Source of the DNA: Uranotaenia lowii
Taxonomy: Eukaryota; Arthropoda; Insecta; Diptera; Culicidae
Direction: 5' to 3'
Assembly (NCBI RefSeq): GCF_029784155.1
Contig: NC_073691.1
Span: 128,464,714 to 128,528,713 of the forward strand
DNA: 64,000 nt
Below the pieces are notes generated by a model. That model was given only the letters and a program-made list of their open reading frames with translations. It did not search any database and had not been told where the DNA came from. Positions 23,585 through 35,952 of the stretch are shown here, in pieces (positions within the stretch are counted from its first letter, which is position 1; every line of letters begins with the position of its first letter). The position numbers and the translations under genes were made by a program.

Positions 23585-24022
23585 TAGAGATGCCAATATG
23601 CCTGATTTTTCAGGGATTGCCTGATTTTTCGAGGCTCTGCCTGACAACCAGAAAAGCCATTGAATTTCCCTGGTTTTTCAAAAAATGCCTGATTTTGCCT
23701 GATTTTTGCGAATGTGATGAAAAATGGGTAGTAAGGAACTAAATTAGGTACCATTGCTGAAGTTAAAAAGCGAAAATGTGGCTTAATGAAACCAATCGAA
23801 AGATTCCCATTAATTCATATCTTAAAAAGGGAATGAAAAGGAATCTTTCGGCTTTGATTCAGTAGAATTGTGCAACCAAGTAGGCTCACAACACAGTAAA
23901 AATGTAGAGTGATGACCAAAAAAAAAAATGTCATCACTTTTAGAGGAATTTCCGTTACTGATTTTGCCTGATTTTTATTTCACCAGTTCCCTGATTTTTG
24001 AAAATATATGTTGGCAACCCTG
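23585..24022. mobile_element. hAT-type MITE nested in mariner copy 1
   Basis: Ends TAGAGATGCCAA and TTGGCAACCCTG (reverse complement CAGGGTTGCCAA). They are flanked by a perfect 8-bp duplication GTTGTCAA at 23577-23584 and 24023-24030. The other mariner copies read uninterrupted GTTGTCAAAATG here. The 8-bp duplication and YAGRG ends fit hAT. The interior repeats CCTGATTTTT. Confidence 0.85.
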
Positions 24023-24031
24023 GTTGTCAAA

Positions 24032-25038
24032 ATGCTGTCAAAGGAAGAAGAGCAGCGTATCAAAATTTTGCTCATGCATCGCGAAAATCCGAGCTTCTCG
24101 TACGCAAAGCTGGCAAAATCGCTTAACGTTGCCAAATCAACCGTTACAAATGTAATTAAAGTGTTTGGGGAACGTTTGTCGACAGCCAGGAAGTCATGAT
24201 CGGGAGGGAATCGAAAACCGGAAGCCGCTGAAACGACAAAGAGAGTTGCCGGTAGTTTCAAGCGAAACCCTAACCTCTCTCTCCGAGATGCCGCAAATAA
24301 GCTGGGTGTATCGTCTACAACCGTGCATCGAGCCAAAAAACGAGCCGGACTATCGACTTACAAGAAGGTAGTGACTCCAAATCGCGATGATAAACAAAAT
24401 ACGACGGCCGAAGCGCGATCCCGGAGGCTGTACACGACGATGCTGACGAAGTTTGACTGTGTGGTAATGGACGGCGAAACCTACGTCAAAGCCGACTACA
24501 AGCAGCTTCCGGGACAGGAGTTTTATACAGCAAAAGGAAGGGGAAAGGTTGCAGATATTTTCAAGCACATGAAACCGTTCAATTTTGCGAAGAAATATCT
24601 GGTTTGGCAATGTGGCTTGTAAAGCAGCATTTTCATAGCTTCTGGGACTGTCAACCAAGAAATTTACATGAAATAGTGTTTGAATAAACGTTTGCTGCCT
24701 TTCCTGATGAAACACGGTTGTTCCGTACTGTTTTGGCCGGATTTAGCATCTTGCCATTACGGTAAAAGGCCATGGAGTGGTACGCCGCCAACAACGTGCA
24801 GGTGGTTCCCAAGGACAAGAACCCTCCCAACACGCCAGAGCTCCGCCCAATTGAGAAATACTGGGTTATTGTCAAGCGGAACCTAAAGAAGACCAAAAAA
24901 GCTGCTAAGGACGATGAGCAGTTCAAGGCAAACTGGCTTTCTGCGGCGAAGAAGGTGGACAAGGTGGCTGTACAAAATCTGATGACAGGGGTTAAGCGTA
25001 AGGCCCGGCAATTCGGATTTGGAAAAACGGAAGCCTAA
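24032..25038 (+). pseudogene. DD37E transposase pseudogene, copy 1
   Basis: Begins MLSKEEEQRIKILLMHREN with a helix-turn-helix (KLAKSLNVAKSTVTNVIKVF), then hits TGA near 24197. Further on: FDCVVMDGETYVKADYKQ (first catalytic Asp), a 12-bp in-frame deletion plus TAA near 24618, TAG near 24676, and a 1-bp deletion near 24767 before the final block with LRPIEKYW (catalytic Glu). It is the most damaged of the three copies and cannot encode an active protein. Confidence 0.88.
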
Positions 25039-25172
25039 CTGAATATTTTTCCTGAATTTTATACTAATTAAACTTGAAAAAGAAATTTGATTTGATTTGA
25101 TTTTTTAAATAAACGATTTCACCGATTTACACGCGATTTCCCTTGACCAAATTTTGACCGCATCACCCTTTA

Positions 25173-28100
25173 TCGTTTTCGTAACTAAAATTTCCTCGCA
25201 GGTTTGGTAATTTTCTCATACCTACCTACTTTTAGACACTTTGATTCCTTAGAAAAGCCGAGCATTCTTGAGGATAATTTTTAACAAATCTGGAAAATAG
25301 ATTTAGCTGGGCATGCATATAACAATTAAAAATCAATAAATTAAAGTTCAAGGAAATTCACTTATTGAATCATTTGTTTAAAATTCAGCTGTTCAATGGG
25401 CCATAAGGATGCACACCAGGGACAGTTTTCTTCAATGTGTTAGTCAGAACACATTTTTTTTTCTTGAAAAAGCAATAACTATCAATTTCATAGTAATCAT
25501 CACTTCAAAGCATTAGCAAGAACTAACCGCGATACTCGTGAAACTGACAAAAGTGAAACCAATCTTTGCGTCAAATGCCTCATTCATAAGAGCCTAATTC
25601 AAAAACATTTGCGTGTGGGTGAAACTTGTTCGGTCGATACAACCCATAAAACCACGCAAACAATGTCGTGTGTCGATCGATTTGCATAACTATACGCTAT
25701 AAGTCGGTTACTTGCTCTAGAAAAACTTGTTTCTCTTTTTTAGTTATATATCCTATTTCCGAGTAGTTTTTTTTTGTGGTTGATAAACTTTGCTTCAATC
25801 TAGCTAATCCAACACAACCCTGACATTCAAATCACGAGCCAGTTCTGAAGTAAGGTTGAACTGGTCAGGGTTTTTTGCTCTTCATTTCTAAAAAAATAAA
25901 ATAAAATGGCTTTGTATGACAATTTTCGACGATTCCTATATCTCATCTTCATAAAATATGTGGGCTATCGAAAGATGGTCCAACTGGAGATTAAAATTTC
26001 TGTAAACGGATTTTGGAATCTACTTGTTTGCTAAATCACCAAATAGGCAACGCAAAATAGGTGGGATAATGATTTCGGGAGAGGCGTCAATTTTATTATG
26101 TTTATTTTATTGACAGTTTAGACTTTCATGTAAAGCTATCCGAAAGTCGTGACATTTTGATAAATATCATAAAATACACACATAATCTGTTTGCTTAGAT
26201 TGCTGCCTGTTTCTGGAATTGATTTCAGTGGGAAACATTTGAAAGTGAAAACGGATGAACAAAAATTGCTGTCATTTGATTCTCGTCCTTCTGATTAAAA
26301 AAAATTTCAGTTTCAGTTTCCTGATTTTAGACTTATTGTTCAAATTCTAAAAAAAAAATAAGTATTGATATCAAGAACCCACATTCAGAATCCAGTTCCA
26401 GTTTTTCCCAACACGAGTGAACTTGCTCTTAGAATTCAGAACTCAGATGGGATCGTTCAGAAAAGCTTCCTTTAATTCAGAGCGGATCCATCGATGGATT
26501 GCATGCTTTGTCCTGTTATGGGCCTGTTATCAATTATGGATTTGTTATGGATCATTGACGCACAATGACACATAACGTTACTCCCTGGTTTTACCTTAAT
26601 GGGTCAAATTCCTATAAAAAGGAAAAAAAAAGTTACACTCTGGAGCCACTTTTCAATTCAAGGGTCCCAATACTTTTATTTAAGCATTAAAATGTCTTTC
26701 TTTCTTTAAGCGTTTCATTGCATATTGTAAAACGAATCATAAGAAAACTCACTGCCGGCTTTTGGCAGTTTCAATTTTGGATTTTTTTCCCCAAACTGTT
26801 ATTTAAGCCTTTGAATATTTTTTGTTCTTTTAGCATTTTATTGCATATGATGATATTAAAATAACTGAAGTAAAAAAACGAATCATAAGTAAACTAATTG
26901 CCGGCTTTTTGCAGTTTCTATAGAATTTCAATTTGATTTTTTGTGAAATGAGGAGGGCCAGATTAAGCTTTCAAGGAGTCCGGGGCAGTTTTGCTAAGAG
27001 GCCCTCTCCATTTTTGAAAAATTTGATGTATGATGTGTTTGCACCACTTTGTTCAAAAATTGATCTTATTGTTTGATTTTTAATCGTGAAAACAAATTAT
27101 ATTTCTGCATAACACAGTTGTCTAATTGAAGCCATAATAAGGAAATTTTATTAAACGATATCATATAAATTGAAAGTCAGAAAATCAGAGAATCATTCAA
27201 ATAATTGGATGATTTCATGAACATAGTTAAATAACAAAATGAAGATGAACATTTAAACTTCATCTGTAGACTACAATGGAAAACATTTTATGCAAGAAAA
27301 TGTTATAAGGATCTCAATTCAAAATCGTACTAAATCTACAAATGATGCACAAAAATATAACGCAGGTAAATTTATAGTAAAACTGATGATCGCTTATTCA
27401 TACTAATCAAATGTTCAGTCTCCCAGTAAAATTTCGTAAGCAAGAATTCTGCTTACGATATAGAAGTCAGAGTGAAAATATTTAAGGATTTTTTGCAGAA
27501 CAAAATTATAAAAGGCAGAGGAATTCCACATTATAAATTCAAAATTTGACGAAATGAGAAAAAGTTTGAATAAACATTCGAAATCTAAAAAATTATCATA
27601 ATTAGATGTCAGTTGTTTTTCAACAAAATTCAGAATAAGACTGTAAAATATAATTCAAGATTTGAAAGATAGATTTAAATTACAAATTCAAATTTCAATT
27701 TCAATTTCAAATTTCAAATTCATACTTAAGTTTTCGACTAAAAAAAAAGAAAACGAAATAAATATTAGAATAAAGAATATAAATTCTGAACAAAAAAATC
27801 GAATAAGAAATCGGTTGATGGATGAAATTTCCAGATTAAAATAAATATGTAAATTAAAAATTCCAAAATTATAAATTCACAATAAATATTTAGAGCTCGG
27901 AGTTCTGATCAGTCTTTCAGATAAGAATCCATAATTCATAATCAGGCAAATTGTCTGAGACAATTATAACTGAACTATTGTAAAAACAGAAATTTCAATC
28001 AAGATTTGAAAATTGAATGCTTTTTATTTATTAAAACGAAATTCCGCATTCATCGAGTCTCTTAAAAATCAAACAGAACTCATTAGTTTGTGTTAATAAT

Positions 28101-30420
28101 TTAAAATAAGATTTTAAAACTTTTTAGAGGGCAACCTTGAAAGAAAGATGAAATGTTAAAAAATGAATGTTATGAAACTGAGACATTACAATTTTAAAAC
28201 AACTTATCTAATAGAAATGAAAAAAAAAAATGGCAAAATAGTTCGAAAAAAAAATTCGAACGAAAAAAGCGTAACAGCTCTTATTGGAAGATTTCGATGA
28301 ATACCCTAAAAGATATGATTTGTCAAAATATTTATTGTTTTGACGAACATTTTAGGGCATGAAAACGCTTATATTTTCTTTTTCAGCTTGAAAACTGGAA
28401 TTGTCATAAAATTGTAATCAAATTAATACGTTAATTGTACAGCGTCGGAAACATATAAAAAATGTAGCGAATTTTTATCCCCAAAGTAGGTATTTATGTC
28501 TAAACATTTAATATTTTTGAACGTCTTAAATTTTTTGAATGTTTCTGCACCAAAGCTTCTGAAAAAAATGTGTTAAACATATCTGAAAGATATGTTTGAT
28601 ACATTCTTTTTATCTGATGCATCATATGGTGAGCCTTTTGAAGAAAATATTTTCTATTAGATAGGTACATTTGTCTTTTGGAATCGAATCATGTATCCTG
28701 CAGTATTTTTTTTTACCTCAAAACAACGGAAGAACGGAATGATTCGATCAAAGTCATTTAATTTGTGGTGTTTTTAAACATTGAAAGTCGAGTTCCAAGT
28801 AACAGACATTAGAGTGTCTCTGGAGCCACTATTTTATCACAATTTCGGCTCCTTACTCTCTGGAGCCACTTTTCTTTTGGGGGTTTGAAAACCATAACGT
28901 TTTACAAGAAAATTATATGAAAAAAAAAATCAACTACTGGATAAAAAGGGAAAATACAAAAAACATTTGATCTAACAATTTGGAACATGTACCTGCTATT
29001 TGCATACGCAGGGATCATGAACTTTTTCTGTGGAAAAAAAATGCTGCCGTTAGCGAGGAAGTCGACAATAGTCCTCGAAATCTCTTTGGCACGGCCCCTA
29101 TGCGGTCGACAATGTTCTCGTTTCCGTGCTGGCTTGCTTGGAAAGTTTTAATTAGATTCCCTCTTCCAATTTCTCAGCTCAAACTTTCTTAAACTACAAA
29201 TATCGGATTCGAACGAAATAATGTAATTAAAAGCATGAGCTCCCTATCGACTTTTACTTTGATACGTATCTGGTTCCATTATCACTGTCTTGGTCGGGAA
29301 GTTTTCCGGCAACGAATTTGAAACGTCCCAAGAAACAACGAGCAACGATTAATGATCTCTCTCGCTCTTTCTCGTTTCAATTATTGCCTAATTGTACACG
29401 CTTAGTGCAGGGGGCAATCATATAAGTTATTCGTAATACCGGAATTCTAGAACTTTAAACAATCCACTATCTGCATATTCAAGCAGTGCGACCCATTAGC
29501 ATCTACTTAGATCTCTCTGCGGATTTCCCAGTTCCAAAATTACATTAACGATTGATGTGAAAACTGTTCCAGATCATCGCCATTCCAAAGTTCCTTGAGG
29601 CCACTTTGCGAGCACGTGGCCAACGTATTTCCATATGTGTGTGCTTGGTTATATAGGAACACGCTTCGAGCATTTGCGTATGTTTGTATTGGACTTTTGG
29701 TTGCCCGGTCCGGCTGGATTATATTTGTGTTCCGGAACCGGAACGGAAGTGTCCCAATAAAGTCATTCATCACAATTTGGGCAGTGAGCCAAACCACATC
29801 CGGAAGGCTATATACACTTACATGTGCGTTTGTGTGTGTCCCGGTAACAGATACACACTACCAGCCAAATGCCAAACACCTACACACAGTTCAAGTAACT
29901 AGGCCGTGTTCCATATTTTGAATTACTCCTTCTGAAGCCCTTTTGTTCGTGTATCTGCCTAGCCTGGCCCCAGTAAATTTGGCTTTCTTCAGCGCAAATG
30001 GTCTGGAAATGCTGCACCAAATTCCCCACTCACTGACTGAACCCTTTCATGAGTTGGGCTTTTCATGTGTCTCACCCATCCATTTAGAACTAGTTAGAGC
30101 AGCGTCCGTCGGAAGTGGTAATCTTATGATGAAATTTGGCGAAACGCATGAATTTACTGCAATGCCTTCGCAGATATCTGAAATTTGAACACAAAAATTC
30201 TTCCCAAAATTTTGCAATTGAATGTTCAACCCTGAAACGATTTCCTTCGATGACACAAGCAAAAGTGAAAATTGTGAACTGTTGATGGTGTGCCAGTCCA
30301 AATAACCATTCCAAAATATGCGGGCAATCGAAAATTTACCTACCTATTGAGAATTAACTTGTGGGTCAGCGTTTCGACAATGTTCAGAGCAATACTGAAC
30401 ACTCAGTACTCAATTAATCT
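25173..30420. other. AT-rich non-coding DNA with an old local duplication
   Basis: No gene recognised. A diverged tandem duplication covers about 26675-26935: both halves contain ACGAATCATAAG and TGCCGGCTTTT. CTCTGGAGCCACTTTTC occurs near 26638 and 28859, with a shorter copy near 28816. The segment 28980-30310 is less repetitive and may be conserved host sequence. The open frames there overlap on both strands with no motif. Confidence 0.4.
26675..26935. repeat. Diverged tandem duplication
   Basis: Two units of about 130 bp share TTTATTTAAGC/TTATTTAAGC, CATTTTATTGCATAT/TTCATTGCATAT, ACGAATCATAAG and TGCCGGCTTTT..GCAGTTTC in the same order. Confidence 0.6.
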
Positions 30421-31966
30421 TAATTTTGAATTCTGATTTCTCAATTCTGAATTCTGAATTCTGAATCTGAATTCTGAATCTGAACTCTGAATCTGAATTC
30501 TGAATCTGAATTCTGAATCTGAATTCTGAATCTGAATTCTGATTCTGAATTCTGATTCTGAATTCTGAATTCTGAATCTGAATTCTGAATCTGAATTCTG
30601 AATCTGAATTCTGAATCTGAATTCTGAATCTGAATTCTGAATCTGAATTCTGAATCTGAATTCTGAATCTGAATTCTGAATCTGAATTCTGAATCTGAAT
30701 TCTGAATCTGAATTCTGAATCTGAATTCTGAATCTGAATTCTGAATCTGAATTCTGAATCTGAATTCTGAATCTGAATTCTGAATCTGAATTCTGAATCT
30801 GAATTCTGAATCTGAATTCTGAATCTGAATTCTGAATCTGAATTCTGAATCTGAATTCTGAATCTGAATTCTGAATTCTGAATCTGAATTCTGAATCTGA
30901 ATTCTGAATCTGAATTCTGAATCTGAATTCTGAATCTGAATTCTGAATCTGAATTCTGAATCTGAATTCTGAATCTGAATTCTGAATCTGAATTCTGAAT
31001 CTGAATTCTGAATCTGAATTCTGAATCTGAATTCTGAATCTGAATTCTGAATCTGAATTCTGAATCTGAATTCTGAATCTGAATTCTGAATCTGAATTCT
31101 GAATCTGAATTCTGAATCTGAATTCTGAATCTGAATTCTGAATCTGAATTCTGAATCTGAATTCTGAATCTGAATTCTGAATCTGAATTCTGAATCTGAA
31201 TTCTGAATCTGAATTCTGAATCTGAATTCTGAATTCTGAATCTGAATTCTGAATCTGAATTCTGAATCTGAATTCTGAATCTGAATTCTGAATCTGAATT
31301 CTGAATCTGAATTCTGAATCTGAATTCTGAATCTGAATTCTGAATCTGAATTCTGAATCTGAATTCTGAATCTGAATTCTGAATCTGAATTCTGAATCTG
31401 AATTCTGAATCTGAATTCTGAATCTGAATTCTGAATCTGAATTCTGAATCAGAATTCTGAATCTGAATTCTGAATCTGAATTCTGAATCTGAATTCTGAA
31501 TCTGAATTCTGAATCTGAATTCTGAATCTGAATTCTGAATCTGAATTCTGAATCTGAATTCTGAATCTGAATTCTGAATCTGAATTCTGAATCTGAATTC
31601 TGAATCTGAATTCTGAATCTGAATTCTGAATCTGAATTCTGAATCTGAATTCTGAATCTGAATTCTGAATCTGAATTCTGAATCTGAATTCTGAATCTGA
31701 ATTCTGAATTATGAATCTGAATTCTGAATCTGAATTCTGAATCTGAATTCTGAATCTGAATTCTGAATCTGAATTCAGAATCTGAATTCTGAATCTGAAT
31801 TCTGAATCTGAATTCTGAATCTGAATTCTGAATCTGAATTCTGAATCTGAATTCTGATTCTGAATTCTGATTCTGAATTCTGAATTCTGAATCTGAATTC
31901 TGAATCTGAATTCTGAATCTGAATTCTGAATCTGAATTCTGAATCTGAATTCTGAATCTGAATTCT
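30421..31966. repeat. 13-bp satellite array 1 (GAATTCTGAATCT)n
   Basis: About 1.55 kb, roughly 119 units, of the 13-mer GAATTCTGAATCT. Most units are identical; a few are 7-bp short forms (GAATTCT repeated) or have point changes (near 31449, 31707, 31774, 31856). The left edge is degenerate, the right edge sharp at TTTTTTTTCG. The plus strand has TGA in every frame; the minus strand has no stop, so any long minus-strand ORF is an artefact. The same unit forms the 57-kb array. Confidence 0.98.
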
Positions 31967-32882
31967 TTTTTTTCGTACGTTTTATTTAACGAGGGATTAA
32001 CCTGTTGTTTTTCATCCTCAAGAAAAGTGATAATTTAAATTACATGAAATAGATCACACTGTTGTAAAAAGCGAATCACTTGTTTTTCCTTTTTTCGGTC
32101 GTTCTGAATTCTGAATCTACATCAAGCTTGTGTGCCATCATAGTACTTTGAAATATACAGGTTTGGCTATTCCGTTCTCTTTAAACGTATTGGTAAGAGG
32201 CCCCAAAAAATAGCTATGGAAAAAACTTGCAAATGTATGAAATTTATCAGAAAATCAAGTTTTTATAAAAATTGACAAGCATGAAAATTATGAGAAAGAT
32301 ATGGACTGTTGCAACTTAATGCAACACGCAATATTTTGCTTTTCGACACAGCTAAAAGTAATATGAAATGGATTTTTATGTCAATTTATAAACAAAATTT
32401 GGTGATATTTTTGTCTTGTGTAACCTTCTTCCTTTGCAATTTGAATAAAAATTCTAAAAAGTTGTCTTTTCATCACAGAAATATGAACTTTATTAGATCA
32501 TTTATCAAATTTTTAACATAGACAGAAGAAAATATTACATTGCTTGTTTTCAACAAAGAGTAACGGCGATGAAAACTTCTTTTGAATGGTCATTATTTAT
32601 GGTTCAGATTCGAAAATCCAACGCAAAAAAAATAGTTCCCGCTGAGCCTAAAGAATCAATCTTAAATCTGAGACCCTTTTAAATGAATCGATTGGCTATC
32701 GATGGTGAAATTAATAATTTTGATTGCCATTCTATTTAAATCCGCCAAATTTTCATAACTATTTTTGTTAGTATGCAAGCATACTGTGTACATACACGGA
32801 GCTTTTAAGTGAGGTTAAGCGCAATGGCCTACCTGTTATTATCCATGTACTATGGTGTGCCATTACAAAACTAACAGAACTA
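31967..32882. other. Non-coding, no recognised gene
   Basis: AT-rich; contains one stray CTGAATTCTGAATCT remnant near 32104. Nothing else recognised. Confidence 0.4.
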
Positions 32883-34071
32883 AAGGGTGATACGGTCAAC
32901 ATTTGGTCAATATCAACTTGGCGTATTTCTTTCAATTTTGCATTTAAAAAACCTGAACACCCCTCATTTTGAAGGTGTGTGTGTGTGTGTGTGTGTGTGT
33001 AGAATGTTGCTCCTATTTTGATTTTGGAATTCACTCTTCAGTTGTCAAAATGCCGCCCAAGGAAGAAGAGCAGCGTATCAAAATTTTGCTCGCGCATCGC
33101 GAAAATCTGACCTACTCGCACGCAAAGCTGGCAAAATCGCTAAAAGTTGCCAAATCAACCGTTACAAATGTAATTAAAGTATTTGGGGAACGTTTGTCGA
33201 CAGCCAGGAAGTGTGGATCGGGAGGAAATCGAAAACCGGAAGCCGCTGAGACGACAAAGAGAGTTGCCGGTAGTTTCAAGCGAAATCCTAACCTCTCTCT
33301 CCGAGATGCCGCAAATAAGCTGGGTGTATCGTCTACAACCGTGCATCGAGCCAAAAAACGAGCCGGACCATCGACTTACAAGAAAGTAATGGCTCCAAAT
33401 CGCGATGATAAACTAAATACGACGGCAAAAACGCGATCCCGGAGGCTGTACACGACGATGCTGACGAAGTTTGACTGCGTGGTAATGGACGACGAAACCT
33501 ACGTCAAAGCCGACTACAAGCAGCTTCCGGGACAGGAGTTTTATACGGCAAAAGGAAGGGGAAAGGTAGCAGATATTTTCAAGCACATGAAACTGTCAAA
33601 GTTCGCGAAGAAATATCTGGTTTGACAAGCCATCTGCACCTGTGGCTTGAAAAGCAGCATTTTCATAGCTTCCGGGACTGTCAACCAAGAAATTTAATTG
33701 AAAGAGTGTTTGAATAAACGTCTGCTGCCTTTCCTGAAGAAACACGGTTGTTCCGTACTGTTTTGGCCGGATTTGGCATCATGCCATTACGGTAAAAAGG
33801 CCATGGAGTGGTACACCGGCAACAACGTGCAGGTGGTTTCCAAGGACAAGAACCCTCCCAACACGCCAGAGCTCCGCCCATTTGAGAAATACTGGGTTAT
33901 TGTCAAGCGGAACCTAAAGAAGACCAAAAAAACTGCTAAGGACGAGCAGCAGTTCAAGGCTTTCTGCGGCGAAGAAGGTGGACAAGGTGGCTGTACAAAA
34001 TCTGATGGCAGGGGTTAAGCTGAATATTTTTCCCGCGTTTCCCTTGACCAAATTTTGACCGTATCACCCTT
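32883..34071 (+). mobile_element. DD37E Tc1/mariner-like element, copy 2
   Basis: Both ends are present: AAGGGTGATACGGTCAACAT at 32883 and the inverted counterpart ending CACCCTT at 34071, with TA at 32881-32882 and 34072-34073. 1189 bp against 1310 bp for copy 3; the missing bases are near the 3' end (two deletions after 34017 and 34033). A (GT)n microsatellite expands in the leader (about 32976-33000). Confidence 0.92.
33050..34020 (+). pseudogene. DD37E transposase pseudogene, copy 2
   Basis: Starts at MPPKEEEQRIKILLAHREN (33050; an earlier in-frame ATG at 32969 only adds GT-repeat codons). The N-terminal helix-turn-helix half and first catalytic block (CVVMDDETYVKADYKQ) are intact for 192 codons. 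A TGA at 33623-33625 replaces Trp in the YLVWQ motif, and a TAA follows near 33694. The second catalytic region (VLFWPDLASCHYGKKAMEW ... PFEKYW) is readable. An 8-bp deletion near 33961 shifts the frame, and the last part is deleted. Inactive. Confidence 0.9.
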
Positions 34072-34643
34072 TACACAAGTTTCAGTGAACAGTGCATAGC
34101 AATTCATTGAGCTTGGGCATGCTAAAAAGAATAAAGCTTGCTCTTTGCTTTCACACAGATTTCCATAAGAATGACATTTAATCGGAGTGAAATTAGAGTG
34201 AAGGCTATGGCTTTCCTTGTTTGACACATGAGAAATCGTATAACGGGATTGCAAGCGTGCCCAATTGTACAACTACAAAATACAAAAACAATCTACTCTT
34301 TGCTCTAGCCACTGTATTGCAACCTTACTAAACCAGGCTAGGTACACATCGATGACGGTCGTAATTTGAAGTTCTTTTTTTGCGACTTTTGCAACCTTTT
34401 ATCGTGCGGTGGTTGATTCCATTTGGAAGGATGTTCGGATCAAAAAGTGGTGAACTAAAAATCGCCGTATTTTTTTTTATCATTCATATAAAAACCTGCT
34501 CACCCCTTATTTTGTAGGTGTATGTGGAAAATGATGCTTCTATTTGGATTTGGACATTAGATCTTTAGATTTCAAAATGGCGTCCAAGAAAGAGGAGCTA
34601 CGAATCAAAATTTGGTACATTTATGCGTCGTGAGAATCCCAAC

Positions 34644-34869
34644 CAAGGTGTTTTGAAACACGAGTTTTCCCGACTTTCTCAGTAAGTAGGCAAGGAGTGA
34701 GCGGGGTTCTCAATGAGTTTGTTTACAAACATAAGATTATTTGCACAGCTTTTCTGTGGTTTGTTGTTAAATAAACTCCATGAGTTCCGCAGTTGCATAG
34801 CCTAAATAGCCAAAATGGCTGAATCGGGAATTTGATTTTCGGTAACACCTCCTATATATACACACCTTG
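34644..34869. mobile_element. 226-bp hAT-like MITE nested in copy 4
   Basis: Ends CAAGGTGTTT and ACACACCTTG (inverted), flanked by the near-perfect 8-bp duplication ATCCCAAC (34636-34643) and ATCCAAAC (34870-34877). Removing it rejoins the transposase N-terminus in the order seen in copies 1-3. Confidence 0.65.
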
Positions 34870-34918
34870 ATCCAAACTACACGCACGCAGAAATAGCAAA
34901 ATCGTTGAATGTGACAAA

Positions 34919-35952
34919 GGCCCTTATTCTGCGCCGCGCGTGACGTGATGATTGTCACCTCACCTCGGAGTCACCGTGAGATTTGTCGCCTTATTCCCGG
35001 AGTCGATACGGGTAAAGTGACAGAGGTTCATTCTAGGTGAGTGACCGAATGAGCACATCTGTCAAAATGGTAGAATTTGTTCTGTATTGATTTTTTTTGG
35101 CTCGCAATTCGAATTTTCCGAGCTAATTTTCCAAGTTTTTTGTGATAATTCCGGTCTGTAACTAGTCACCAACGGGTCGTAAGGTGACAGCAAGCAACCA
35201 ACAGAAAAAAACGGGCATTATTGTGCGCCCTAAGTGAAAACGCAGAATTCGGAATTCGCATTGAAAAGCACAACAAAAAAAGCACAACAATCGTAGCTGC
35301 TGCTTCAACCAGCCGGGTCACAAAAGGCGGATTTTATCGCGGGACATCGCGAAAGGCGTGGGATACTGCGAGTGAGGAAGAATTGTTTAGAGCAGGACTG
35401 CGAAGCCGAACCTTTAATTTGTCCGAAATCACCACTACTCGGTGCAAGTGAAATTTCCCCCCAGCGACGGGAATCGAATAAAATGGAGTGAAGTGCTATA
35501 GAAGTGTGTTTTTTTTATCATGTTGAATATTAACAGTTAAATAAAATTAACCTTCGCCCAATTTTATATGCTTGAACTTATTAATAACGTCGTTAAAAAA
35601 ATTGTTTCGCTGTATGAATAAATTTAAAAATTCAAATATGAAAGTGAATTTTTCTTTATTGATTCTTAAACTATCATACTGTGGTAAAACTCAATATTTA
35701 CAGCCTAACTTCTCCGTTTACAATGAAATTTCTATTAAATTTCTATTTCGTCACCACCTGAAAAGGTACCGACAATTGTCACCTAAAATCGTCACGCAAA
35801 TGCGACGATTCTCACCCAGGGTGACTACGAGAATAAAGTAAGAACTCACAAAGTTCATCTGAGTGACGTTTCTCGGCTTAAGTGACAACTGGAATCAAGT
35901 GACTTGGGTGAGTCGACTATCATCACGTCACGCGCGGCGCAGAATAAGGGCC
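34919..35952. mobile_element. 1034-bp MITE with 3-bp duplication nested in copy 4
   Basis: Near-perfect inverted ends GGCCCTTATTCTGCGCCGCG and CGCGGCGCAGAATAAGGGCC, flanked by AAA (34916-34918 and 35953-35955). Excision restores V-T-K-S-T-V in the helix-turn-helix of the host transposase, which fixes the insertion point. The GGCCCTTATT end and 3-bp target fit PIF/Harbinger-like MITEs. An internal open frame (35221-35451) has no known domain. Confidence 0.8.

Larger units (their letters stand above)
23493..25170 (+). mobile_element. DD37E Tc1/mariner-like element, copy 1 (5'-truncated)
   Basis: The right end matches the family terminus (reverse complement AAGGGTGATGCGGTCAAAAT) followed by TA at 25171-25172. 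The left terminus is missing: homology to the other copies begins only at about 23493. A 438-bp hAT-type MITE sits just before the transposase start. Relatives: 32883-34071 and 52816-54125. Confidence 0.88.

Noticed and set aside
26638..28876. Possible LTR pair from repeated CTCTGGAGCCACTTTTC
   Set aside because: The match is only 17 bp, occurs more than twice, and no LTR ends or retroviral-type genes lie between.
30421..31966. CRISPR-like direct repeats
   Set aside because: Units are 13 bp, contiguous and without spacers; this is a satellite in a eukaryotic genome.
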